The translations under genes and the position numbers were made by a program. This document shows, one piece after another, positions 7,777 to 15,576 of a stretch of 58,687 nucleotides of DNA. The stretch is from Dactylosporangium sp. AC04546 (GTDB taxonomy: Bacteria; Actinomycetota; Actinomycetes; Mycobacteriales; Micromonosporaceae): the NCBI RefSeq assembly GCF_022095675.1, contig NZ_JAHYSG010000079.1, positions 1 through 58,687 of the forward strand, read 5' to 3'. The first letter of the stretch is position 1, and each line of letters starts with the position of its first letter. Under the pieces are notes generated by a model. That model saw only the letters and a program-made list of their open reading frames with translations, was not told where the DNA came from and did no database searches.

Positions 7777-9690
7777 ATGCCACGCGTCATCGTCTGGGCC
7801 GTGCACCTCGCGCTGCCGATCGCCGGACTCTGGCTCCTGCTCACCACCCCGGGCGCCGACGTCATCTGGCAGCATCATCAGACGCACTTCTGGCTGGTCG
7901 TCACGGTGGCGGCGGTGAACGTCGCGATCGGCACGGCGATGAGCGTCGCCGCCCAGCACCGCGCGGACGGGCGGCTGTTCCTGGTCTCGCTGGTGTTCCT
8001 GTCCGCGGCCGGCTTCCTGTTCGCGCACGCGCTGGCGACGCCGGGCGTGCTGATCGGCCACCCGAACGCGGGCTTCGACGCCGCCATGGCGGTCGGCCTG
8101 ATCTTCGGTTCGGTGCTGGCCGTGCTGTCGTCCTTGCGACTGCCCACCGGCATCACGCGGTGGCAGCTGACGCTGCGGGCGGCGCTCGGGCTGCTGCTGT
8201 TCGCGTGGGTGGTCGTGTCGGTGCTCGACCTGCCGCCGCTGAACCGGCAGACCCAGGTGCGCGACGTCGAGGGTGCCCTGGTCTGGGCGTCGTGGGTGGC
8301 GGTGGCGCTCTACGTGATCGCCGCGATTCGCTTCTATTCGCAGTACCGCAGAAGCCCCAGCGCAGTCCTGATCTCCATCGTCACGGCATTCGTCCTGCTC
8401 GCCGAGTCGATGATCAACGTCACGCTGGCCGACAAGTGGCGGCTCTCCTGGTGGGAGTGGCACATCATCCTGACGCTCGCGTTCCTGTTCGTCGGATATT
8501 CGGCCTATGTCCAGTACCGCCGGGAAGGCACAGCAGCCGGGCTCTTCGACGGCATCGCGGTCGCGGAGACCAAGCGGCGCATCCGCGCCCAGTACGCGAA
8601 GGCGCTGGAAGAGCTGGTCGACGCGCTGCAGGACTCCGAGCGCGGCGCCCCGGCCGAGCAGCTCGCGGCGCGGATGGCCGAGCGGTTCGGGCTGACCGAG
8701 ATGCAGGCCGCGGTGCTCGACCGCGCGGCCGCGGCGCTGCTCGCCGAGCGGCAGCTGTCAGGGCAGCTCAACGCGCTGGTGACGGTCGGCGAACAGGCGC
8801 GGGTCGGGCAGGGCGAGGCCGAGTTCCTGCGGGCCGCGACGAGCGCCGTCGAGGACTCGTTCGGCCCGGTCGAGGTCGGGCTGATGTCGAACAACAGGCT
8901 CGACCTGCACGGCGACGACGTGCTGCCGCTGACGGTCAAGGGGCAGGTCGCGGGCGCGGTGCGGATACCGCCCGGGGGCCGCCCCGAGCTGCGCGCGACC
9001 CTCGCCAACCAGCTGTCGATCGGTCTGGAGAACTCGCGACTGTACGGCGAGCTCTCCACGCTGTTCCGCCAGTACATGTCGCCGGACGTGGTGGCGGCGC
9101 TGCTCGCCGACCCCGACCAGGCGGCCCTGGGCGGGCAGCTCGTCGACGTCACCGCCCTGTTCGCGGACCTGCGCGGCTTCACCACGTTCTCCGAGGCGGT
9201 GGAGCCGGGCGACATCGTCGAGATGCTGAACCGGTACCACGGCGTCGCCGTCCCCTGCATCCTCGACAACGGTGGCACGATCGTGCAGTTCGTCGGCGAC
9301 GCACTGCTCGCGCTGTTCAACGCGCCCGCCCGGCAGGCCGACCACGAGGCGCGGGCGGTCCGGGCCGCGCTGCAGATGCAGGCGGCGGTCCGCGAGATCG
9401 CCGACGGCCGGCCTGACTGGCCGCGGTTCCGGGTCGGCGCCAACACCGGCCCCGCGCTGGTCGGCAACATCGGCAGCGAGCTGCTGCGCGGCTTCAACGC
9501 GATGGGCGACGCGGTCAACGTGGCCGCCCGCCTGCAGACGATCGCCGAGCCGGGCCAGGTGGTGATCGGCGGCGCCACGTACGACGCGCTGCCGGCGGTC
9601 GAGCAGGCCCGGACCGTTCTCCTGGGCGACCTCGAAGTGAAAGGTCGCCGACAGACAGTCCGGGCATATGTGGTCCAGGATGGGTCGTGA
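7777..9690 (+). CDS. Membrane-bound class III nucleotide cyclase
   Basis: About 637 residues. The first 250 hold seven hydrophobic segments, then a cytoplasmic linker rich in helices, a short GAF-like region and a C-terminal class III cyclase domain (about residues 455-600). Metal ligands Asp464 (FADLRGFT) and Asp508 (FVGDALLALF) and the transition-state pair Asn581/Arg585 (GDAVNVAARL) are present, so it should be active. The residues that choose the base are Gln504 (VQFVGD) and Asn574 (FNAMGD) instead of Lys/Asp or Lys/Thr, so substrate is uncertain. ATG 7777 follows an AAGGG; GTG 7765 is an alternative. The stop overlaps the GTG of a Crp-family gene, coupling second-messenger maker and receptor. 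Confidence 0.9.
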   Translation: MPRVIVWAVHLALPIAGLWLLLTTPGADVIWQHHQTHFWLVVTVAAVNVAIGTAMSVAAQHRADGRLFLVSLVFLSAAGFLFAHALATPGVLIGHPNAGFDAAMAVGLIFGSVLAVLSSLRLPTGITRWQLTLRAALGLLLFAWVVVSVLDLPPLNRQTQVRDVEGALVWASWVAVALYVIAAIRFYSQYRRSPSAVLISIVTAFVLLAESMINVTLADKWRLSWWEWHIILTLAFLFVGYSAYVQYRREGTAAGLFDGIAVAETKRRIRAQYAKALEELVDALQDSERGAPAEQLAARMAERFGLTEMQAAVLDRAAAALLAERQLSGQLNALVTVGEQARVGQGEAEFLRAATSAVEDSFGPVEVGLMSNNRLDLHGDDVLPLTVKGQVAGAVRIPPGGRPELRATLANQLSIGLENSRLYGELSTLFRQYMSPDVVAALLADPDQAALGGQLVDVTALFADLRGFTTFSEAVEPGDIVEMLNRYHGVAVPCILDNGGTIVQFVGDALLALFNAPARQADHEARAVRAALQMQAAVREIADGRPDWPRFRVGANTGPALVGNIGSELLRGFNAMGDAVNVAARLQTIAEPGQVVIGGATYDALPAVEQARTVLLGDLEVKGRRQTVRAYVVQDGS

Positions 9691-10343
9691 CTGAGTTCTT
9701 CGATCTCCTGCACGCCGATGAGCAGGCCGCCCTCGAAGCGGCCGGCCATCGCCGCCAATGGAAGCGCGGCGCGGTCATCTACCGCGAGGGCAGCCAGTCC
9801 GAGTCGGTGATCGTGCTGCGGTCCGGGCGGGCCAAGGTCTCCTCCGACACCGCCTCCGGCACCGAGGTCGTCCTGGCCGTGCGTGGGCCCGGCGCGCTGC
9901 TCGGGGAGCTGTCGGCGATCGACGGCGGGCCACGCTCGGCGACCGTGACCGCGCTCGAGCCCCTCACCGCCCTGTCGGTGCCGTCACCGGATTTCGAGCG
10001 GTACCTGCTGGGCCACGCCCGCGTGTCGTTCCTGCTCATGAAGGAGCTGACCCGGCGGCTGCGCGACGCCGACCGCAAGCGCATCGAGTTCGGCGCGTTC
10101 GACACCACCGGCCGGGTGGCGGCGCGGCTGGTCGAGCTGGCCGAGCGGTTCGGCGAGCAGACGCCCGAGGGCCTGCGGATCAGCCTGCCGCTGTCGCAGG
10201 ACGAGCTGGCGGGCTGGACCGGGTCGTCGCGCGAAGCGGTGACCAAGGCGCTGCGCACGCTGCGCGAGGAGGGCTGGATCCAGACGGGACGGCTGCACGT
10301 CATCGTCCACGATCTCTCCGCATTGAAAGACCGCGCTCAATAG
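9687..10343 (+). CDS. Crp/Fnr-family cyclic-nucleotide-binding regulator
   Basis: A 218-residue regulator starting at GTG 9687 inside the GTGA overlap with the cyclase gene. The N-terminal cNMP-binding beta-roll has the phosphate-binding cassette GELSAIDGGPRSATVTA with Glu74 and Arg83-Ser84, the residues that hold the ribose and cyclic phosphate, so ligand binding is expected. A long dimer helix follows (VSFLLMKELTRRLRDADRKR), then a winged HTH with LSQDELAGWTGSSREAVTKA as recognition region. No Fnr-type cysteines are seen. Operon coupling to the class III cyclase argues that it reads the nucleotide made by that enzyme. Confidence 0.93.
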   Translation: MTEFFDLLHADEQAALEAAGHRRQWKRGAVIYREGSQSESVIVLRSGRAKVSSDTASGTEVVLAVRGPGALLGELSAIDGGPRSATVTALEPLTALSVPSPDFERYLLGHARVSFLLMKELTRRLRDADRKRIEFGAFDTTGRVAARLVELAERFGEQTPEGLRISLPLSQDELAGWTGSSREAVTKALRTLREEGWIQTGRLHVIVHDLSALKDRAQ

Positions 10344-10430
10344 CTCACGACACCCTTGCTCTGACCCTGCAACCCCGTTGTGGATCTTTACGGGAAACAC
10401 AGAGCACCTAGTCTCTCGCCACAGGTGCAT

Positions 10431-10452
10431 CGAGGCATCGACAGCTGCCTCG
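10431..10452 (+). promoter_or_regulatory. Leader hairpin before the M6 protease
   Basis: CGAGGCA (10431-10437) and TGCCTCG (10446-10452) form a 7-bp stem with an 8-nt loop, 30 bp upstream of the protease start and just upstream of its AGGGAGG ribosome site (10471-10477). There is no U-tract, so it is more likely a 5'-leader element than a terminator of the crp gene. Confidence 0.3.
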
Positions 10453-10482
10453 GTGCTTACATGCCCCACCAGGGAGGTACCT

Positions 10483-12840
10483 GTGCGTAAGTTGACCGTG
10501 GGACTGCTGAGTCTCACGCTTGCGTCGGGGATGGGGGTGTTCGCAGCCGGAGGCGCCGCAGTCGCGGTTCCGGCCAAACAGACACCATCCGTCGACGCCG
10601 CGGCACCCTCCGACGAGCTGCCCAACCCGTTGGAGGAGCAGCGGCGCGAGACTCGTGAGGTCGCCCTCTCCAAGGTCCTGTCGGGCCAGGCCACGGCGGA
10701 GAAGCGCGGAGCGAGCACGGTCGTCAACGTCGGCAAGAAGGGCAAGGGCCACGTCGACAAGTACGTGGAGCTGACCCGGGAGAAGACCGACAAGATCTTC
10801 GTGGTGCTCGCCGAGTTCGGCAACACCCGGCACCCGAACTACCCGGACCAGGACACGAACCCGGCCGTCGAGGGCCCGGCCCGGTTCGACGGGCCGCTGC
10901 ACAACGAGATCCCGCAGCCCAACCGGGCGGTCGACAACTCGACCATCTGGACCCAGGACTTCAGCAAGCAGTACTTCGAGAACATGTACTTCGCGACCGG
11001 CAACGGCGCGGAGTCGCTGAAGACGTACTACGAGCGGCAGTCCTCCGGCCGGTACAGCGTCGAAGGCCTCGTCACCGACTGGGTGAAGGTCCCGTACAAC
11101 GAGGCGCGGTACGGCCGCAGCAACGGCTACCCCTGCGGCAGCAACGTCTGCAGCAACACCTGGTACCTGATCCAGGACGCGATCACCGCGTGGGTCGACG
11201 GGCAGCACGCCCAGGGCAAGACCGACGCGCAGATCAAGGCGACGCTCGCGTCGTACGACCAGTGGGACCGGTTCGACTACGACGGCGACGGTGACTTCAA
11301 CGAGCCGGACGGCTACATCGACCACTTCCAGATCGTCCACTCCGGCGGCGACCAGGCCGACGGTGACCCGTACCAGGGTGAGGACGCGATCTGGAGCCAC
11401 CGCTGGGCGGCGTTCCAGAACTTCACGAGCGGCCCGGACTTCAACAAGCTCGGCGGGACCCAGATCGGGACCACCGGCCTGTGGGTGCGTGACTACACGA
11501 TCCAGCCCGAAAACGGCGGCCTGAGCGTGTTCGCGCACGAGTACGGTCACGACCTCGGCCTGCCGGACCACTACGACACCTCGGGCGCCGGCGGCAACGC
11601 CGAGAACCCGGTGAACTGGTGGACCATCATGGCGCAGAGCCGGGTCAGCCTGCCCAGCGACAACGGCATCGCGGCCCGCGCCGCCGACCTCGGCGCGTGG
11701 GACAAGCTGCAGCTCGGCTGGCTGAACTACACGACCGTGCAGGCGGGCAAGACCAAGCTCGTCGATCTCGGCCCACACGAGTACAACAGCAAGAAGCCGC
11801 AGGCGGTCGTGGTCGTCCTGCCGAAGAAGAAGGTCGTCACCCAGCTGCCCGTTCCGCCCGAGGGCACCAAGTCCTGGTGGAGCGGCTCCGGCGACGACCT
11901 GAACAACTCGCTGACCCGGTCGGTGTCGATTCCCTCCGGCACGACCACGCTGAGCTTCCAGGCGGCCTGGGACATCGAGGACTGCGGACCGGACGCGTGC
12001 GACTACGCCTACGTCGAGGTGGACGACGGCACCGGGTGGAAGGCGATCCCGGGCTCGATCACCATCGCGGCCGAGGGCAACGGCATCGACGGCACGAGCA
12101 ACGGCTTCGTGCCGGCGACGTTCGACCTGTCGGCGTACGCGAACAAGACGGTCGGCCTGCGGTTCCACTACTTCACCGACGGTGCCGCCGGCGGCCAGGG
12201 CTTCTTCGCCGACGACATCAAGGTGACCAACGGTTCGACCACCGTCTTCGCCGACGGTGCCGAGGCCGGTGCGAACGGCTGGACCGCGGTGGGCTTCACC
12301 GCCCAGGGCAGCACGATCACCACCGAGTACGACAACTACTACATCGCCTCGCACCGCACGTACGAGTCGTTCGACAAGTACATGAAGACCGGTCCGTACA
12401 ACTTCGGCTTCGCCGACAAGCCGGACTGGGTCGAGCACTTCCCGTACCAGACCGGCCTGCTGGTCACGTACTGGGACACGTCGCAGTCGGACAACAACAC
12501 GAGTCAGCACCACGGCCAGGGCCTGATCCTGCCGATCGACTCGCACCCCGACCTGGTCCTGAAGGGTGACGGCACGCCGTGGCGGCCGCGCATCCAGGGC
12601 TTCGACGCGCCGTTCTCGATGCAGCGGACGGACTCGTTCAACCTGCACTACGGCCCGACCAACGCGTCGAGCACGCTCGGCGGCCAGTGGGGCAACCCGC
12701 TGTTCGACGACAGCAAGAGCTACTACCGTGAGCACCCCGCGACCAACACGTACTACGGCGTGAAGGTCCCGAACAACGGTGTGAAGATGTTCGCGCTGTT
12801 CGAGAACGGCACGTCGATGACCATCCTGGTCACCGGCTGA
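10483..12840 (+). CDS. Secreted immune-inhibitor-A-type M6 metalloprotease
   Basis: A 785-residue secreted zinc protease. The GTG at 10483 follows AGGGAGG at ideal spacing and yields a signal peptide (RKLTVGLLSLTLASGMGVFAAGG) ending near residue 29. A propeptide follows to about residue 90, then the M6 catalytic domain with the zinc site HEYGH at residues 352-356 in SVFAHEYGHDLGLPDHYD; the downstream WWTIMAQS turn carries the Met of metzincins. The C-terminal third is beta-rich with Asp-rich loops and an MAM/CBM-like domain (GQGFFADDIKVTNG). Length matches the InhA family. It probably degrades extracellular proteins. The gene is monocistronic or co-transcribed with the small lipoprotein 36 bp downstream. 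Confidence 0.93.
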   Translation: MRKLTVGLLSLTLASGMGVFAAGGAAVAVPAKQTPSVDAAAPSDELPNPLEEQRRETREVALSKVLSGQATAEKRGASTVVNVGKKGKGHVDKYVELTREKTDKIFVVLAEFGNTRHPNYPDQDTNPAVEGPARFDGPLHNEIPQPNRAVDNSTIWTQDFSKQYFENMYFATGNGAESLKTYYERQSSGRYSVEGLVTDWVKVPYNEARYGRSNGYPCGSNVCSNTWYLIQDAITAWVDGQHAQGKTDAQIKATLASYDQWDRFDYDGDGDFNEPDGYIDHFQIVHSGGDQADGDPYQGEDAIWSHRWAAFQNFTSGPDFNKLGGTQIGTTGLWVRDYTIQPENGGLSVFAHEYGHDLGLPDHYDTSGAGGNAENPVNWWTIMAQSRVSLPSDNGIAARAADLGAWDKLQLGWLNYTTVQAGKTKLVDLGPHEYNSKKPQAVVVVLPKKKVVTQLPVPPEGTKSWWSGSGDDLNNSLTRSVSIPSGTTTLSFQAAWDIEDCGPDACDYAYVEVDDGTGWKAIPGSITIAAEGNGIDGTSNGFVPATFDLSAYANKTVGLRFHYFTDGAAGGQGFFADDIKVTNGSTTVFADGAEAGANGWTAVGFTAQGSTITTEYDNYYIASHRTYESFDKYMKTGPYNFGFADKPDWVEHFPYQTGLLVTYWDTSQSDNNTSQHHGQGLILPIDSHPDLVLKGDGTPWRPRIQGFDAPFSMQRTDSFNLHYGPTNASSTLGGQWGNPLFDDSKSYYREHPATNTYYGVKVPNNGVKMFALFENGTSMTILVTG

Positions 12841-12875
12841 TCCACCGGAACCGATGACGGCGGGAGGAGGTCCAA

Positions 12876-13313
12876 GTGGGTATGCGACACCTGGGCCTCC
12901 TCCTCGCCGTTTCCGCCCTGGCCGCGTGCGCGGCGCAGCCCACCGACTCCGCTGAGCCGGCCGCGCCGTCGTCATCCGCGGCGTCGTCGCCGGCGGTGTC
13001 CTCTCCGGCGGCTTCGCCGCGGTCCGTCGCGCCTGAGCCGACCATCAGCCTGCCTTCCGGTGTACCGAAGACGAAGCGCCCCGACCACCCGACCGACGAC
13101 TTCCCGGCCGTGACCGTCGAGGGCCTGATCAAGGTCGATGGCACCTGCGTCAGCCTGGTCACGGGCTCGGTGACCTGGACGCTCCTGCTCGCGCCCGACG
13201 CGGCCAAGCTGCGCGACGGTCAGAAGGTCAAGGTCGTCGGCGTGCCCAACCCCAATGCGTTCACCGCCTGCACCGGCAGCCCGCTCACCGTGTCGACGGC
13301 GACGCCGCTGTAA
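12876..13313 (+). CDS. Small lipoprotein of unknown function
   Basis: 145 residues. The GTG at 12876 lies 5 nt after a strong GGGAGGAGG; an ATG at 12882 is possible but spaced worse. The N-terminus is a lipoprotein signal (LGLLLAVSALAACAA, lipobox Cys near residue 18), followed by an Ala/Ser/Pro linker and a 75-residue domain with two Cys (DGTCVSLVTGS and FTACTGSP) likely forming a disulphide. The end pattern (VEGLIKVDGTCVSL, KVVGVPNPNAFTACTGSPL) resembles small OB-like secreted domains. It follows the protease gene closely; no role can be assigned. Confidence 0.8.
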   Translation: MGMRHLGLLLAVSALAACAAQPTDSAEPAAPSSSAASSPAVSSPAASPRSVAPEPTISLPSGVPKTKRPDHPTDDFPAVTVEGLIKVDGTCVSLVTGSVTWTLLLAPDAAKLRDGQKVKVVGVPNPNAFTACTGSPLTVSTATPL

Positions 13314-13316
13314 GGG

Positions 13317-13359
13317 CACCCGATCCGGGTGACCCGTTCGCCGCATGCCCGGCGAACGG
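13317..13359 (+). terminator. Two adjacent hairpins between lipoprotein and peroxiredoxin genes
   Basis: CACCCG-ATC-CGGGTG (13317-13331) is followed by a perfect 10-bp stem CCGTTCGCCG / CGGCGAACGG with a 6-nt loop (13334-13359). The second ends 8 nt before the peroxiredoxin ATG and is followed only by TTGAAGG, without a T-run. It may end the upstream transcript, or fold over the translation start of the next gene. Confidence 0.5.
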
Positions 13360-13367
13360 TTGAAGGC

Positions 13368-13856
13368 ATGAGCGGTCCACTTCCCCAGCCCGGTCAGCAT
13401 GCGCCCGATTTTGAGCTGCCCGTCGGCCCGGACCAGACGGTCGGGACCACGCAGTTCCGCGGCCGGCCCGCGGTCCTCGCCTTCTACCCCGCCGACTGGA
13501 GCCCGGTCTGCAGCGACCAGATGGCGCTGTACCAGGCCGTTCTGCCGGAGTTCGAGCGCTACAACGCCGGCCTCATGGGCATCTCGGTCGACAACGTCTG
13601 GTGCCACCAGGCGTTCGCGGGCGACCGGGGGATCCGCTTCCCGCTGCTCGCAGACTTCGAGCCGAAGGGCGCCGTCGCCCGCACCTACGGCGTCTACGAC
13701 GAGTCGACCGGCATGTGCGAGCGAGCCCTGTTCGTGCTCGACGCCGACGGCGTGGTGGCGTGGAACCACGTCGCTCCGCCAGGGGTCAACCCCGGCGCGG
13801 ACGGAATCCTCAATGCCCTCGAAGGGCTCGGCAACGAACGGCGGCCCGTGCTATGA
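13368..13856 (+). CDS. Peroxiredoxin (AhpC/TSA-type)
   Basis: A 162-residue thiol peroxidase. After GQHAPDFELP and a strand-loop it carries the peroxidatic site YPADWSPVCSDQ (P-x3-S-x2-C) with Cys48, and a second Cys79 in NVWCHQAF that could be resolving; a third lies in GMCERALFVLD. The residues around the active site and length fit the AhpE/BCP-like group. ATG 13368 with GAAGG upstream is preferred to a start 39 bp earlier, which would fall within the hairpin. It overlaps the next gene (DsbA-like) in an ATGA, indicating a linked peroxide and disulphide redox unit in the cytoplasm. Confidence 0.92.
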   Translation: MSGPLPQPGQHAPDFELPVGPDQTVGTTQFRGRPAVLAFYPADWSPVCSDQMALYQAVLPEFERYNAGLMGISVDNVWCHQAFAGDRGIRFPLLADFEPKGAVARTYGVYDESTGMCERALFVLDADGVVAWNHVAPPGVNPGADGILNALEGLGNERRPVL

Positions 13857-14410
13857 CCACGACACCCTTCCAGGTCACGGCCGCCCGGCTGGTTGTCCCA
13901 GTCGGCCCTGACGACCACACGAGCGGCTCGGACAGCGCGCCTGTCTCGCTCGTGGAGTACGGCGACTACCAGTGCCCGTACTGCGGCATGGCCCACGCGA
14001 TCCTCCTCGACCTGCTGCGGCTGCGGCAGGAGACGATCCGGTTCACGTTCCGGCACTTCCCGCTGACGAACGTGCACCCCTACGCCGACCTGGCCGCCGA
14101 GATCGCCGAGGCAGCCGCCTCGCGGGGCCGGTTCTTCCAGATGCACGACTGGCTCTACGCGAACCAGCGCAGCATCAACCCGCGGCAGCTGATGGTCGGC
14201 GTGGACCAGCTCGGCCTGCCCTCCGACGAGCTCGCCGACGAGGTGGGCGCGCACGTGTACCTCGACCGCGTCCGCCGCGACTTCGTCGGCGGGGTGCGCA
14301 GCGGGGTCAACGGCACCCCGACCTTCTACATCAACGGGGTGCGGCACGACGGTGGTTACGCCCTCGACGAGCTGCTGGAGGCCGTCGACGTGGCCGCCGA
14401 GTCGATGTAA
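13853..14410 (+). CDS. DsbA/thioredoxin-fold oxidoreductase
   Basis: 185 residues with a thioredoxin fold: active site CPYC at residues 41-44 (GDYQCPYCGMAHAIL), helical insertion rich in ALA typical of DsbA (FRHFPLTNVHPYADLAAEIAEA cut by its core FRHFPL), and the cis-Pro loop GVNGTPTFYING. It lacks a signal peptide, so it acts in the cytoplasm, like FrnE or mycobacterial thioredoxin-like DsbA proteins encoded beside peroxiredoxins. It is translationally coupled to the peroxiredoxin gene and is a plausible reductant for it; that pairing is inferred. Confidence 0.9.
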   Translation: MTTTPFQVTAARLVVPVGPDDHTSGSDSAPVSLVEYGDYQCPYCGMAHAILLDLLRLRQETIRFTFRHFPLTNVHPYADLAAEIAEAAASRGRFFQMHDWLYANQRSINPRQLMVGVDQLGLPSDELADEVGAHVYLDRVRRDFVGGVRSGVNGTPTFYINGVRHDGGYALDELLEAVDVAAESM

Positions 14411-14902
14411 CCCTCCGCGCACGATTCGTTCACCGTGAAAGTCCCGAGTCGCCGCTCGGCATTACCGCGAGTCATCGTTCGATCTTGGCCACCTGGCTGT
14501 TGATCTGCATTCCCACAGGTGGCCGAAATGCATGTTAGGAACAGCTTCTAATCAATTCCCGCATACCGTCACAGCCAGCGAAATCCTGCCCGTCACGCTC
14601 GGTAGCCCGGCATTCTGACGTCACCCGTCTATGTCAGTTTCCGCCCGAGTAGTTAACAGAACTCGGCATTTCCGCCGGTTGCGCGGACGCTTACACACGG
14701 TGCATGCTTTCGCGTTGGGTCCCGAGGGTCATTCGGAACCGTAAACAGATGCGTTCGAGCAACCTGGGTCAGGGGCAGGACCCGGGACCGGCCGCTCGGG
14801 CCGGACGACGATACGGAAGTGCGGTGACGGTGCGCGCCTGGCTGGACTCTGCGGCGCGCCATGCCGTACCCACCTTCCGGGACGGCGCGGGAGTACGGGC
14901 GA
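14411..14902. other. Long gene-free stretch before GPP34 gene
   Basis: About 490 bp, clearly less GC-rich than its surroundings from 14410 to 14740. It holds a 9-bp inverted repeat (GGCCACCTG at 14487-14495 with CAGGTGGCC at 14516-14524) and a palindrome-like GTTAACAG region near 14650. I see no convincing coding frame: short open frames have neither ribosome sites nor recognisable products. It may carry the GPP34/permease promoter, a small RNA, or decayed sequence. Confidence 0.5.
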
Positions 14903-15529
14903 ATGCTGCTTGCCGATGACTTCTTCCTGATCGCCCACGACGACCGGGACGGCAAGTCCCGGCTGTCGCAGCGCGCGGTCGAGCTCGGCCTAGCCGGCGC
15001 CCTGCTGGGCGAGCTGGTGCTGGAGCAGCGCATCTTCTGCGAGGGAGACCGCCTGCGGGTGATCAGCCGCGAGCCTCCGTCGGACCCGCTGGCCCACACC
15101 AACCTGGCGACCATGGTCGCCGAGACCCAGCACCGCGAGATCCGCACCTGGCTGCTCTTCCTCGGGCAGACCGCCGTCGACGCGGTCGGCCAGCGGATGG
15201 CCCGCCACGGGCTGGTCGAGCAGACCACGGTGCGGCGGCTGCTGCGCAGCTCCACCCGGTGGGTCGCGACCGACATCAACCTCCCCACGGGCCGGGTGGT
15301 GCGCCTGCGCCGCCTGCTGACCGGGTCGGAGCCGATGCGGGTCGCCGACGCCACCCTCGCCGGCCTGGCCGAGGCGACCGGGCTCACCGGTCACGTCCTG
15401 TGGGACACCGACCAGTCCAGCTTCCGACGACTTCAGCACGTGATCACCACCCTGCCGCCGCCGCTGCGCGACCTCATCCTGCAGGTCGAGTCGGCGATCG
15501 GCGAGGCGGTCCTCTCACAGCGCGGGTGA
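14903..15529 (+). CDS. GPP34 (Golgi phosphoprotein 3-like) family protein
   Basis: About 208 residues. It has the family features: an opening LLADDFFLIAHDDRDGK, the helix pair AVELGLAGALLGELVLEQRI, the turn RLRVISREPPSDPLAHT, and a C-terminal repeat of helical hairpins with RRLLRSSTRWVATDINLP. Eukaryotic GPP34 proteins bind phosphatidylinositol-4-phosphate; the role of the many actinobacterial copies is not established, though lipid or membrane association is likely. ATG 14903 is chosen because the family starts within a few residues of LLA(E/D)D; ATG 14861 would add 14 residues. The APC permease gene begins 47 bp downstream on the same strand. Confidence 0.85.
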   Translation: MLLADDFFLIAHDDRDGKSRLSQRAVELGLAGALLGELVLEQRIFCEGDRLRVISREPPSDPLAHTNLATMVAETQHREIRTWLLFLGQTAVDAVGQRMARHGLVEQTTVRRLLRSSTRWVATDINLPTGRVVRLRRLLTGSEPMRVADATLAGLAEATGLTGHVLWDTDQSSFRRLQHVITTLPPPLRDLILQVESAIGEAVLSQRG

Positions 15530-15576
15530 CGACTTCCCTCTTCCCCTTCCCCCCTTAAATCCCCCCTGGAGGACCG

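Noticed and set aside
10408..12975. An 855-codon minus-strand open frame antisense to the M6 protease.
   Set aside because: Arg/Val-rich composition typical for antisense of high-GC genes; the plus strand has a signal peptide, zinc motif and ribosome site.
14704..14919. 71-codon plus-strand frame upstream of the GPP34 gene.
   Set aside because: No ribosome site, Arg-rich random-looking product and overlap with the GPP34 start.
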